From Roseomonas sp. HF4 (lineage in GTDB: Bacteria > Pseudomonadota > Alphaproteobacteria > Acetobacterales > Acetobacteraceae): DNA of 64,000 bases. The position numbers and the translations under genes were made by a program. Below, piece by piece: positions 16,752-25,222 of this stretch. The notes under the pieces were generated by a model that saw only the letters and a program-made list of their open reading frames with translations, made no database searches and was not told the DNA's origin. Location of the stretch: contig NZ_STGD01000001.1 of the NCBI RefSeq assembly GCF_005222755.1, forward strand, positions 248,001-312,000. Reading direction: 5' to 3'. The stretch's first letter is position 1, and each line of letters starts with the position of its first letter.

Positions 16752-16997
16752 TCAGCGGCAGGAGCAGGACGCGCCGATGCTGCTGAAGTTGCGCCGCGCG
16801 AAATTCTCGGCGTCCGACCGGTAGTCGAATTTCGGCCCCATCTGGCAGAAGGAGGAGCCGCGGGCGATCCGCATCTGGTCCGGGTCGCGGCTCTCGACCG
16901 CGATGCGGCCGCTGTCGCAATAGACCCAGTAATTCGCGAGCGCCGCGGCGGGCGCCAGGATGGCGGCGGCGAGCGCCAGGGCAACGAGGCGGGTCAT
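16752..16997 (-). CDS. Small secreted four-cysteine protein, copy 2
   Basis: 81 residues with a clear signal peptide (MTRLVALALAAAILAPAAALA) and a 60-residue mature part carrying four cysteines at 27, 51, 78 and 80. It shares DPDQMRIARGS, FCQMGP-type and NF-x-CSCR segments with the adjacent gene at 17008-17253 and is the same length, so the pair arose by tandem duplication. The C-terminal Cys-Ser-Cys-Arg is notable. Expected location is the periplasm. Function unknown. Confidence 0.75.
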   Translation of the reverse strand: MTRLVALALAAAILAPAAALANYWVYCDSGRIAVESRDPDQMRIARGSSFCQMGPKFDYRSDAENFARRNFSSIGASCSCR

Positions 16998-17007
16998 GGC
17001 GGCGCCC

Positions 17008-17253
17008 TCAGCGGCACGAGCACGGGCGGCCGGCGCCGCCGAAATTGTTCCGCGCGAAATCCTGCGCCGAGGAGAGGAAGCCGAAGCGCGGCCCCATCTG
17101 GCAGACGCCCGAGCCGCGCGCGATGCGCATCTGGTCGGGGTTGCGGCCGTCCACCTCGATCCGGTTGTTGGCGCAGTAGACGTAGTAGTCGGCCAGCGCG
17201 GTGGCCGGCGCCAGCAGCACGGCGGCGACGGCGGCAGCGAGCAGGGTCCTCAT
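17008..17253 (-). CDS. Small secreted four-cysteine protein, copy 1
   Basis: 81 residues, signal peptide MRTLLAAAVAAVLLAPATA, then YYVYCANNRIEVDGRNPDQ, MRIARGSGVCQMGPRFGF and a CSCR end. Cysteine spacing is identical to the downstream paralogue 10 bases away, with about 55-60% identity by eye. The conserved Y-x-V-Y-C, CQMGP and CSC motifs suggest two disulfides in a compact fold. Both genes are likely cotranscribed from the region upstream of 17253. Confidence 0.75.
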   Translation of the reverse strand: MRTLLAAAVAAVLLAPATALADYYVYCANNRIEVDGRNPDQMRIARGSGVCQMGPRFGFLSSAQDFARNNFGGAGRPCSCR

Positions 17254-17345
17254 GGCGGCGGTCCTCCCGATGCGGCCTGCCGGGACGCAGGCCGACGCGC
17301 AGGATGGGATCGCGCGGCCGCCCGCTGCAACTGGCCTGTGTAACG

Positions 17346-17377
17346 AAAACGGCGCGGAGGGCTTCCCCTCCGCGCCG
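17346..17377 (-). terminator. Rho-independent terminator after EF-G gene
   Basis: Read leftwards: a perfect 12-bp stem CGGCGCGGAGGG / CCCTCCGCGCCG with a 4-base loop, followed at once by TTTTCG. It lies 29 bases beyond the EF-G stop codon and closes a single-gene transcript. Confidence 0.85.
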
Positions 17378-17405
17378 TGCCGTGAAGCGTTTCAGGCCGC
17401 GAGGA

Positions 17406-19487
17406 TCAGGCCGACTTGGCCATGATCTCCTCGGCCACGTTGCGGGGCACCGGGTCGTAGTGGTGGAACTGCATCGAGAACGACGCGCGGCCCTTCGTCA
17501 TGCCGCGCAGGTTCGAGATGTAGCCGAACATCTCCTTGAGCGGCACGTGCGCGCGCACGATGACCGAGGTGCCCGCCATGTCCTGCGACTGGATCACGCC
17601 GCGGCGGCGGTTGAGGTCGCCCACCACGTCGCCGACATGGTCCTGCGGGGTGGTGACCTCGACGTCCATGATCGGCTCGAGGATCACCGGGCCGGCCTTC
17701 TTCATGCCTTCGCGGAAGCAGGCCTTGGCCGCGATCTCGAACGCCAGCGCGGACGAGTCGACATCGTGGTACTTGCCGTCGACCAGCGCGTACTTGAAGT
17801 CCACGGTCGGGAAGCCGGCGAGCACGCCGGTGTCGGCCTGCACCTTGATGCCCTTCTCGACCGCAGGGATGTATTCCTTCGGCACCGCGCCGCCGACCAC
17901 GCCGTTCACGAACTCGATGCCCGTGTTGCGCTCCTTCGGCTCGAACACGATCTTCACTTCCGCATACTGGCCCGACCCGCCCGACTGCTTCTTGTGGGTG
18001 TAGGTCTCGGTGTGCGGCTTCGTGATCGTCTCGCGATACGCCACCTGCGGGGCGCCGATGTTGGCGTCCACCCCGTATTCGCGCTTCAGGCGGTCCACGA
18101 TGATCTCGAGGTGCAGCTCGCCCATGCCGGACAGGATGGTCTGGCCGGTCTCCTGGTCGGTGCGCAGGCGCAGGCTCGGGTCCTCGCCGGCCAGCTTCTG
18201 CAGGCCGAGCGTCATCTTCTCGACGCCCTCCTTGGTCTTCGGCTCGACCGAGATGTCGATGACCGGCACCGGGAAGGCCATGCGCTCGAGGATCACGGGG
18301 TCGTCGTTCGACGCCAGCGTGTCGCCCGTGCCGGTGTCCTTCAGCCCCACGAAGGCGGCGATGTCGCCGGCGGAGACTTCCTTGATCTCCTCGCGCTTGT
18401 CGGCGTGCATCTGGAACATCCGCCCGATCCGCTCGCGCGAATCCTTGGTGGTGTTCTGGATCATGTCGCCCTGCTTCAGCGTGCCGCGATAGACGCGCAC
18501 GAAGGTCAGGTTGCCGTACTTGTCGTTGATGATCTTGAATGCGAGGCCGGCAAACGGCGCGTCCGGGTCGGCCGGGATGTGGCGGCGCTCCTGCGTCTCG
18601 TCGAAGCCCTCGTCCGGCGCCACCTTGATGCCGGGCACGTCGACCGGGCTCGGCAGGTAGTCGATCACGGCGTCGAGCAGCGGCTGCACGCCCTTGTTCT
18701 TGAACGCCGTGCCGCAGAGCACCGGGCGGAACTCGCCGCTGATCGTGCCCTTCTTGATGCAGCGCTTCAGCGTCGCGACGCTCACGTCGCCCTTGTCGAA
18801 GTATTCCTCCATCGCCGTCTCGTCGACGCCGACGCAGGTGTCGATCAGGATCTGGCGGAACTCGGCCGCCTTCTCCTTGAGGTCGTCGGGGATCGGCGCA
18901 TCGTGGTAGGCGGCGCCGAGCTCGTCGCCCTCCCAGATGATCGCCTTCATCTCGACCAGGTCGACGACACCCTTGAAGGTGTCCTCGATGCCGATCGGCA
19001 GCTGCAGCGTCACCCAGTTGATGCCGAGCTTCTCGGTCAGCGTCGCCGCCGCCTTGTAGAAATCGGCGCCGGTGCGATCCAGCTTGTTGATGAAGATGAT
19101 GCGCGGGACGTTGTAGCGGTCGGCCAGGCGCCAGTTCGTCTCGGACTGCGGCTGCACGCCGGCCACGCCCTCGATGATGAAGATGGCGCCGTCGAGCACG
19201 CGCAGCGACCGGTTCACCTCGATGTTGAAGTCGATGTGGCCCGGGGTGTCGATGACGTTGATCCGGTGGTCGTTCCACACGGCGGTCACGGCGGCGGAGG
19301 TGATCGTGATCCCCCGCTCCCGCTCCTGCTCCATGTAGTCGGTCGTCGTGTTGCCCTCGTGGACCTCGCCGATCCGGTGGGACTTGCCGGTGTAGTAGAG
19401 GATGCGCTCCGTCGTGGTCGTCTTGCCGGCGTCGATATGCGCCGTGATGCCGATGTTCCGGATACGATCCAGCGGTGTACGCGCCAC
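17406..19487 (-). CDS. fusA: Translation elongation factor G
   Basis: GTPase that drives ribosome translocation. 693 residues, normal EF-G length. G1 [12 protein letters not shown] at 16-27, G3 DTPGHID at 80-86, G4 NKLD at 134-137; domain IV has GGSGQYAEV and the C-terminal domain [15 protein letters not shown] at 19487 is the start because GGAGG sits 8 bases upstream; the open frame extends much further but without homology. It is not next to rpsL, rpsG or tuf, so it is either a relocated fusA or a second EF-G. NKLD, DTPGHID and NIEVNRSL differ from the commoner NKMD, DTPGHVD and TIEVERSL. Confidence 0.93.
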   Translation of the reverse strand: MARTPLDRIRNIGITAHIDAGKTTTTERILYYTGKSHRIGEVHEGNTTTDYMEQERERGITITSAAVTAVWNDHRINVIDTPGHIDFNIEVNRSLRVLDGAIFIIEGVAGVQPQSETNWRLADRYNVPRIIFINKLDRTGADFYKAAATLTEKLGINWVTLQLPIGIEDTFKGVVDLVEMKAIIWEGDELGAAYHDAPIPDDLKEKAAEFRQILIDTCVGVDETAMEEYFDKGDVSVATLKRCIKKGTISGEFRPVLCGTAFKNKGVQPLLDAVIDYLPSPVDVPGIKVAPDEGFDETQERRHIPADPDAPFAGLAFKIINDKYGNLTFVRVYRGTLKQGDMIQNTTKDSRERIGRMFQMHADKREEIKEVSAGDIAAFVGLKDTGTGDTLASNDDPVILERMAFPVPVIDISVEPKTKEGVEKMTLGLQKLAGEDPSLRLRTDQETGQTILSGMGELHLEIIVDRLKREYGVDANIGAPQVAYRETITKPHTETYTHKKQSGGSGQYAEVKIVFEPKERNTGIEFVNGVVGGAVPKEYIPAVEKGIKVQADTGVLAGFPTVDFKYALVDGKYHDVDSSALAFEIAAKACFREGMKKAGPVILEPIMDVEVTTPQDHVGDVVGDLNRRRGVIQSQDMAGTSVIVRAHVPLKEMFGYISNLRGMTKGRASFSMQFHHYDPVPRNVAEEIMAKSA

Positions 19488-19696
19488 GATGGGCCTCCAT
19501 AAGCAGAAACGGGCGCCCGCGCCGGAGCATAGGCTCCGCGCCGCCCGCAAGGGTTCTCGCCGATCAGTCGGTGCGGGTATCTGCTCTGTCCGGTCGGTCT
19601 TTGCAAGCGCAACATGCCACGACCCCGGATGCGGCCCGGGGGCGTCACGATTCGTTGCGTGCGGGAGACGGCGGAATCGCCTAGAGAATCCAGGGC

Positions 19697-20995
19697 ATGG
19701 AGACCGCCCCCTTCGTCGCCGCGCTGCGCTTCGGCCAAGGCCGGCGTCCGGGCGATGCCCTGCCGGGCGACCCGCGCGCCTGGCTCGCGGCGCAACTCGC
19801 CCCCGGCCTGCCCGGCCCCACCCTGCCCGAGGGCCAGCCCGCAACGCTGCCCGAGATCTTCGCCGCCCAGCGCGAGGACAACGAGAGCGCCCGCGCCGGC
19901 ATGGGCCGGCCCAACCAGCGCCGGATCATGCTGGGCGAATCGCATGCGGCCCTGGTCCATGCCGCGGCCAGCCCGCATGGCTTCCGGGAACGCCTGGTCG
20001 CCTTCTGGGCCAACCATTTCACCGTCTCCCGGCAGAAATCGGGCCTCTATGTCGGCCACCTGGTGCGGGAGGCGATCCGTCCGCACGTGACCGGGCGCTT
20101 CGACGACATGCTGGTCGCGGTGGCGCGTCACCCGGCCATGCTCTCCTATCTCGACAACCAGGGCTCGGTCGGGCCGAACAGCCGCGCCGGCCAGCGCGCG
20201 CGCCGCGGCCTGAACGAGAACCTGGCGCGCGAGATCCTGGAACTGCACACCGTCACCCCGGCCGCCGGCTACACGCAGCAGGACGTGACCGAATTCGCCA
20301 AGGTCCTGACCGGCTGGTCCTTCGCGCCGCAGCAGCCGCCCTTCGGCTTCGTCTTCCGCGACCCGGCCCACGAGCCCGGCCCCAAGACCGTCATGGGCCG
20401 CGCCTTCCCCGAGGGCCAGGAGGGCGGGCTGATGGCGCTCGCCTGGCTCGGCCGGCATGAGGCAACGCATCGCCACCTGGCCGCCAAGCTGGTGCGCCAC
20501 TTCGTGGCCGACGAACCGCCGCCGGCCGCGGTCGGCCGTATCTTCGCCGTTCTGCGGGAGACCGGCGGCGACCTCGGCGCCGCCGCCCGCGCCCTGGTGG
20601 ACCTGCCCGAGGCCTGGGACCCGCCGCTCGCCAAGCTGCGCACGCCGCAGGACTTCGTGCTGGCCACGCTGCGCGCGGTCGAGGCGCCGCCCGAGGCCGC
20701 GGAACGCGCCTTCGGCGCGCTGCAGTACCTCGGCCAGCCGCTCTGGAACGCGCCGGCGCCGATCGGCTGGCCCGATGTCGCACGGGACTGGGCGGCGCCC
20801 GAGATGATGATCCGGCGCATCGAATGGGCGAACGCCATCTCGGCCCGCGGCGCCGGGCGCGACGCCGCCGAACTGGCCGCGGCCGTGCTCGGCCCGCTGG
20901 TCCGTCTCGATACGCTGCGCGCCTCCGCCCGCGCGGGCTCGGCACGGGAAGCGCTGACCCTCGTCCTCACCAGCCCGGAGTTCCAGCGCCGATGA
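19697..20995 (+). CDS. DUF1800 family protein
   Basis: 432-residue member of DUF1800, regularly found next to DUF1501 genes as here; the biochemical role is unknown. Visible features: [12 protein letters not shown] at the N terminus, [61 protein letters not shown] and a C-terminal [13 protein letters not shown]. The motif [13 protein letters not shown] is the family signature. No signal peptide is evident. Its TGA overlaps the next ATG (ATGA), coupling the two genes. Confidence 0.88.
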   Translation: METAPFVAALRFGQGRRPGDALPGDPRAWLAAQLAPGLPGPTLPEGQPATLPEIFAAQREDNESARAGMGRPNQRRIMLGESHAALVHAAASPHGFRERLVAFWANHFTVSRQKSGLYVGHLVREAIRPHVTGRFDDMLVAVARHPAMLSYLDNQGSVGPNSRAGQRARRGLNENLAREILELHTVTPAAGYTQQDVTEFAKVLTGWSFAPQQPPFGFVFRDPAHEPGPKTVMGRAFPEGQEGGLMALAWLGRHEATHRHLAAKLVRHFVADEPPPAAVGRIFAVLRETGGDLGAAARALVDLPEAWDPPLAKLRTPQDFVLATLRAVEAPPEAAERAFGALQYLGQPLWNAPAPIGWPDVARDWAAPEMMIRRIEWANAISARGAGRDAAELAAAVLGPLVRLDTLRASARAGSAREALTLVLTSPEFQRR

Positions 20996-22191
20996 GCGCC
21001 CACCTCCCCGCCCTGGGCCGCCGGGCCCTGCTGCTCGGCCTCGGCGCCGCGATCGCCCTGCCGCAGGCGCGCGTCGCCTTCGCCGATGCCCCGGGGGAGG
21101 CGCGCTTCGCCGTCGTGCTGCTGCGCGGCGGCCTCGACGGGCTGTTCGCCGTGCAGCCCTATGCCGAGGCCTCCTTCGGCGAGTTGCGCGGACCCCTCGC
21201 CCTGCCCGAGCCGGGGCAGGAGGGCGGGCTGCTCGACCTCGGCGGGCGCTTCGGCCTGCATCCGGGCATGGCGAACACCCACGCCATGTACGCGGCGAAC
21301 CAGGCGCTGATCGTCCATGCGGTGGCCGGCAACTGGCGCACGCGCAGCCATTTCGACGCGCAGGACCTGCTCGAATCGGGCGCCGACCAGCGGCTGGGCA
21401 GCGGCTGGCTGAACCGCGCGCTGGGCGCCCTGCCGCGCCGGCCCGGGGCGCAGAACACCGGCCTCGCGGTCGGCACCGACCTGCCGCTGCTGATGCGCGG
21501 CCAGACCCCGGTCGGCACCTATGCGCCGCGCGGCATGGGCGCGCCGGCGCCCGACCTGCTGGCCCGCGTGGCCGAGTTGCACGCCGCCGACCCCGTGACC
21601 GGCCCCGCCATCGCCGAAGGGCTGCGCGCGCGCGGCTATGCCGCGACCACGCTCGGCGACGATGCGCGGGCCCGGCCGCAGCCGGGCGGCGCCTTCCGCG
21701 CCCTCGCGATGGCTGCCGGGCGGCTGATGGCGCAGCCGGACGGGCCGCGCATCGCCGCCTTCGAGCTCTCGGGCTGGGATACCCATGCGCAGCAGGTAAA
21801 CCGCCTGAACGGGCCGCTGTTCCAGCTGGACGAGGGGTTGGGCGCGCTCAAGGAGGCGCTCGGCGAGCATTGGCGCCGCACCGCGGTCCTGGTGGTGACC
21901 GAGTTCGGCCGCACGGTGCGCGTGAACGGCACGGCCGGCACCGACCATGGCACGGGCGGCGTGGCGTTCCTGCTGGGCGGCGCGGTGGCGGGCGGGCGCG
22001 TGGCCGGGGACTGGCCGGGCCTCGCCGAACGCAACCTGTTCCAGAACCGCGACCTGGCGCCGACGACGGACCTGCGCAGCCTGGCCAAGGGGCTGCTGCG
22101 GGATCACCTGAAGCTGCCGCCGCAGGCCGTCGCGCGCGCCTTCCCGGGCAGCGAGGCGGCGGCGCCGGCGGGCGGCCTCGTCATGGGCTGA
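20992..22191 (+). CDS. DUF1501 family exported protein
   Basis: 399 residues with a twin-arginine-like signal (LGRRALLLGLGAAIAL, cut near FADA). DUF1501 proteins belong to the alkaline phosphatase/sulfatase-like fold; here FAVVLLRGGLDGLFAVQP, GRFGLHPGMANTHAMYAANQ, ELSGWDTHAQQVNRL, VLVVTEFGRTVRVNGT and GTDHGTGGVAFLLGG carry the family's Asp/His positions. Likely folded in the cytoplasm and exported by Tat. Translationally coupled to the DUF1800 gene, so the two proteins probably act together; substrate unknown. Confidence 0.88.
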   Translation: MSAHLPALGRRALLLGLGAAIALPQARVAFADAPGEARFAVVLLRGGLDGLFAVQPYAEASFGELRGPLALPEPGQEGGLLDLGGRFGLHPGMANTHAMYAANQALIVHAVAGNWRTRSHFDAQDLLESGADQRLGSGWLNRALGALPRRPGAQNTGLAVGTDLPLLMRGQTPVGTYAPRGMGAPAPDLLARVAELHAADPVTGPAIAEGLRARGYAATTLGDDARARPQPGGAFRALAMAAGRLMAQPDGPRIAAFELSGWDTHAQQVNRLNGPLFQLDEGLGALKEALGEHWRRTAVLVVTEFGRTVRVNGTAGTDHGTGGVAFLLGGAVAGGRVAGDWPGLAERNLFQNRDLAPTTDLRSLAKGLLRDHLKLPPQAVARAFPGSEAAAPAGGLVMG

Positions 22192-22206
22192 GACCTGGCG
22201 CCGGGC

Positions 22207-22390
22207 GGGCCGAAAGGCGGAACGTCGCGCGCTTGGGATGAGACCTGGTGCACGAAGGTTTCGCCTTCGCGCCCCTCAGGCGCCGGGCCGGCCGCAGTCG
22301 CGGCCCTTGGCTTCACCGGACGACCGGTGGGCCGCAGTCGTGGCCTCGGTCCTTCGGGCCGCAAGGCGGAACGTCGCGCGCCTGGAATGA
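22207..22390. repeat. Direct repeat pair with internal dyads downstream of DUF1501 gene
   Basis: A 35-bp unit beginning GGGCCGAAAGGCGGAACGTC at 22207-22241 returns at 22356-22390 with three mismatches. Between them are GC-rich dyads (GAAGGTTTCGCCTTC, GGCCGCAGTCGCGGCC, GGGCCGCAGTCGTGGCC). The second unit ends 6 bases from the uraH stop. No gene is supported. The segment separates two convergent operons and may hold termination structures. Confidence 0.65.
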
Positions 22391-22396
22391 AGCGCC

Positions 22397-22759
22397 TCAC
22401 GACCCCCGGTAGGTCGTGTACGACCAGGGCGTGCAGAGCAGCGGCACGTGGTAGTGCCCGCGCCCGTCGGCCAACCCGAAATTCACCGCCACCACATCCA
22501 GGAACAGCGGCTCCGGCGCGATGCCGCGGCCCTGGAAATAGGCGCCGATGTGGAAGCGGAGCTCATGCCGCCCGGCGCGGAAGGTGCCCGGCGGCAGCAA
22601 CGGGTCCCGCGTGCGGCCATCGGCGTTGGTCACCGTCTCGCACAGCATCGCGGGCTCGGGGTCGAGGCGCCAGAGCTCGATGCGCACCCCCTCCGCCGGG
22701 ATGCCCTGGGCGGTGTTGAGGACGTGGGTGGACAGCGTCCCGGGTCCGTTGCCTGTCAT
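22397..22759 (-). CDS. uraH: 5-hydroxyisourate hydrolase (transthyretin-like)
   Basis: Hydrolyses 5-hydroxyisourate, the product of urate oxidation, to OHCU in the uric acid pathway. 120 residues: LSTHVLNTAQGIPAEGVRIE at the N terminus (catalytic His of the LSTHVLD-type motif), RTRDPLLPPGTFRAGRHELR with the conserved Arg, and the C-terminal YTTYRGS signature of HIU hydrolases. It is the last gene of the leftward cluster that starts with puuD, so both successive enzymes of the pathway are present; the gap to the preceding outer-membrane protein gene is 19 bases. Confidence 0.93.
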   Translation of the reverse strand: MTGNGPGTLSTHVLNTAQGIPAEGVRIELWRLDPEPAMLCETVTNADGRTRDPLLPPGTFRAGRHELRFHIGAYFQGRGIAPEPLFLDVVAVNFGLADGRGHYHVPLLCTPWSYTTYRGS

Positions 22760-22778
22760 GATGGGTGCTCCCAGGGGG

Positions 22779-23777
22779 TCAGAAGCTCATGCCGATGCCG
22801 ACGGAGGTGCCCGTCACGCCGCCATCGCCATAGAAGTAGCGCGCCACCAGGCGGACGCGACTGAGGTAGATGCCGACCGCGCCGACCTCGTAGCGGCCGA
22901 CATCGACCTCGATCCCGCCGCCGGCCTTGACCGCCCATCGGAAGCCGATCGTGTCCGCCTGCTCGCCAATGTAGTAGCTCGCGGTGCCGTCCAGCACCCA
23001 GCGCACCGGCCGCCCGAAGGCCTCCCAGCCCGTCGGCCAGCGGTAGCGCGCCCAGAGGCCGATGGTCTGCGCGTCGGACCGCCCGCGCGCGGCGGGCACC
23101 GTGTCGCCCACCGTCTGGAGGTCGAGATACGTGTAGCGGAGCTCGACATCGATGTCGCGAGCCGGCTGGTAGTCGTAATAGGCCAGCATCAGCGAGCCGC
23201 CGAGCCCGAGCACGTTCACGTGCCGGTCCGACAGCGCCGCGATGTCGCGGTCCGTCCGGAACTGCACGAAGCGCGCAAAGAGCGATGCGTCCGAGGCCGC
23301 GTAGCCGCCCGCGACGTTGAAGATCGGCCGCAGCCAGAGGTATTCGCCGATCCGGATGTCGTAGCCGACGCCGATCGTGGCGGCGACGTTGTTCCAGCGC
23401 AGCGGCGTCCGGCGCGCGCTGGTGCCGGTGAAGACCGCGCGCGGGTCGTAGCGCGCGTAGCCGCCGTAGAACTCGGTGAACAGCGGGAAGCTCTCGCTCC
23501 AGGTGAAGCCGAAGCCGAACTGGCTCAGCGTCAGGGTGGAGGAGCCGAGGTCGCCGCTGACGTCGCTGCGGTTCACCGTCAGCGAATTGGCCGAGCCGTC
23601 GGGCGTCATGTTGTAGCCCATGAGGCCGAGCACGCCGGGGCCGCGGCTCGCGAGGCTAGCGCGGATCGCGTCGACGCGGGCCAGCACGTCGTCGAGGCGG
23701 TCGCCCGTCGGCTGCGCGGCCGCCGGCGCGGCCAGCAGCGCCGCCGCGACGGCGAGAAGGGCAACCGCCGTCCTCAT
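22779..23777 (-). CDS. Outer-membrane beta-barrel protein in urate cluster
   Basis: 332 residues with signal peptide MRTAVALLAVAAALLAAPAA and a mature chain rich in alternating hydrophobic/polar strands and aromatic girdles (LSQFGFGFTWSESFPLFTEF, VELRYTYLDLQTVGD, IGLWARYRWPTGWEAFGRPV, SRVRLVARYFYGDGG). The C terminus GTSVGIGMSF ends in Phe, the classical BAM-recognition residue. An early segment (DDVLARVDAIRASLA) looks like a short coiled coil. The start overlaps the lipoprotein stop by 4 bases. Function unknown; position between puuD and uraH suggests a role with purines. Confidence 0.75.
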   Translation of the reverse strand: MRTAVALLAVAAALLAAPAAAQPTGDRLDDVLARVDAIRASLASRGPGVLGLMGYNMTPDGSANSLTVNRSDVSGDLGSSTLTLSQFGFGFTWSESFPLFTEFYGGYARYDPRAVFTGTSARRTPLRWNNVAATIGVGYDIRIGEYLWLRPIFNVAGGYAASDASLFARFVQFRTDRDIAALSDRHVNVLGLGGSLMLAYYDYQPARDIDVELRYTYLDLQTVGDTVPAARGRSDAQTIGLWARYRWPTGWEAFGRPVRWVLDGTASYYIGEQADTIGFRWAVKAGGGIEVDVGRYEVGAVGIYLSRVRLVARYFYGDGGVTGTSVGIGMSF

Positions 23778-24415
23778 GGCGCGGGCGTGGATGCGGACGG
23801 GGGCTGGGGCGTCCCGCGCGGCAGGGCGAAGGCGGTCCGGCGCAGGCGGTCCTCCTCGGCGCGGATCCGCTGCACCACCTCCTCGCGCGTGATGCGGCCG
23901 GCCTCCTCCGTGAGCAGGGCATGGCCCATGCCGATGCGGCGGATGGCGGCGGCCTCGGGGCTGCCGGGCGCGTCGCGCTCCAGCGCGCCCGACAGGGCTC
24001 CCACCAGCGCCTGCACGTCGGGGTCGAAGGTCCGGATGGCATAGCGCAGGTCGGGCGCCTGCCAGTTCTGGCGTGAGGCGAGGCGGAGCGTCCGGCCGAT
24101 CCCGGCGACCGCCGTGCCGCCCGCGGCATCCGCCCGTGCCGCGCGCGGCGCGAGGTCGGTGAAGGGATCCTCGAGGTAGGGCAGCACGCCATCATCGGCC
24201 ATGCGGCCGAGCGCTGCGAGGTAGGTCGCCAGCGCGTCCCGCATCGCGAGCGTGCCGTCGGCCGCCTCCGCCGCCGTGCCGGCGGGCGGGACCACGGCGG
24301 GATGGTCCGCGACGAGGCTCGCGACCCGCGCCCAGTCCCGGACCGGCGTGTAGTCCGGCGCGCTGCAGGCGGCGAGCAGCGCGAGCGCCACGCCAGCGAG
24401 GATCCGCCGCATCAC
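23774..24415 (-). CDS. Lipoprotein, urate-cluster paralogue 2
   Basis: 213 residues; signal peptide with lipobox LLAAC (MMRRILAGVALALLAACSAP), so the mature protein is lipid-anchored. After the Cys comes DYTPVRDWARVASLVADHPA, which parallels the upstream gene's NTALRDWARAASVTADRPG; both also share a YLAAL/YLYAV segment and a helical end with EEVVQRIRAEEDRLRR or EVARQVQAAEDRLLRL. The two are thus diverged duplicates. It overlaps its neighbours by 4 bases on both sides. Predicted all-helical periplasmic or outer-membrane lipoprotein of unknown function. Confidence 0.75.
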   Translation of the reverse strand: MMRRILAGVALALLAACSAPDYTPVRDWARVASLVADHPAVVPPAGTAAEAADGTLAMRDALATYLAALGRMADDGVLPYLEDPFTDLAPRAARADAAGGTAVAGIGRTLRLASRQNWQAPDLRYAIRTFDPDVQALVGALSGALERDAPGSPEAAAIRRIGMGHALLTEEAGRITREEVVQRIRAEEDRLRRTAFALPRGTPQPPSASTPAP

Positions 24416-25170
24416 GGCTGCACCACCCGGGCGACGGCGCCCGCGGCACCCGCCCGCCGCGCGACGGACGGGTCGGGCGGCAGCAGCAGGGCCAGGCGCA
24501 GCAGCCGGTCCTCGGCGGCCTGGACCTGCCGCGCGACCTCCCGCGCCTCGATGTGACGGGCCTGGGCGGCGATCATGGCGTGGTCCTCGGCAATGGCGGC
24601 GAGCAGGCGCAGGTAGACGGCGCGGTCGGCATCCGCGCCTTCGGCCGCGCCGAGGCCCTCCCTCAGAGTGGCGAGCAGCGCCTGCAGCGGCGGGTCCGCG
24701 GCGGCGACGAAGGGCGGCAGGCGGAGATCCTCGACGACGCGCGCCGGATAGGCGCTGTTGGCGCGCGCGTCGGGGGCGAGGTTGGCGTCCCGCGCGGTAG
24801 CGAGCACGGCGCCGAGCCCGCCGATCGCCGCCTCGGCACGGGCATCGGGGGCCGCACGCGCGCGGATCCGGGCGAAGGCGGCATCGTCGAAGGTCAGGCG
24901 CTGCTCGGGCCGCGCCAGGACCGACACCGCATAGAGATAGGCCGCCAGCGCCTCCTGCTGCGCCAGCAGCGCATCCTCGGAGGGCATGAGGCCGGGGCGG
25001 TCCGCCGTGACGCTCGCGGCGCGGGCCCAGTCGCGGAGCGCGGTGTTGGGCGGCAGCGCGCAGCCCGCCAGCAGGACCAGCAGCAGCGCGGCGCGGCCGG
25101 GGCGGAGGAACGGGGCCAACGGGCGAGGTCCTTTGCGGCGGGCCGGCAGCGCCTGGTGCTGGGCAGGCAC
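24412..25170 (-). CDS. Lipoprotein, urate-cluster paralogue 1
   Basis: 252 residues from a GTG at 25170, preferred over the frame opening at 25221 because AGGGGGAGGAAC stands directly before it. A basic N terminus leads to RAALLLVLLAGCALPP with lipobox LLAGC. The mature part (RDWARAAS, LAAYLYAVSVL, VRQVQAAEDRLLRL-type segments) is helical and related to the next gene. It starts 53 bases after the puuD stop, in the same direction, and overlaps the second lipoprotein gene by ATGA. Function unknown. Confidence 0.72.
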   Translation of the reverse strand: MPAQHQALPARRKGPRPLAPFLRPGRAALLLVLLAGCALPPNTALRDWARAASVTADRPGLMPSEDALLAQQEALAAYLYAVSVLARPEQRLTFDDAAFARIRARAAPDARAEAAIGGLGAVLATARDANLAPDARANSAYPARVVEDLRLPPFVAAADPPLQALLATLREGLGAAEGADADRAVYLRLLAAIAEDHAMIAAQARHIEAREVARQVQAAEDRLLRLALLLPPDPSVARRAGAAGAVARVVQP

Positions 25171-25222
25171 GTTCCTCCCCCTGTAGCGGGGCGGGCGGCG
25201 CGGCGGCAATCCCCGGGTCACG

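Noticed and set aside
17392-19530. 712-codon frame overlapping the EF-G gene
   Set aside because: It is the shifted frame of fusA; the true frame has intact GTPase motifs and a good ribosome-binding site.
24412-25221. Start of lipoprotein 1 at 25221
   Set aside because: The GTG at 25170 has AGGGGGAGGAAC in front and still leaves a complete signal peptide, while the extension is Arg/Pro-rich.
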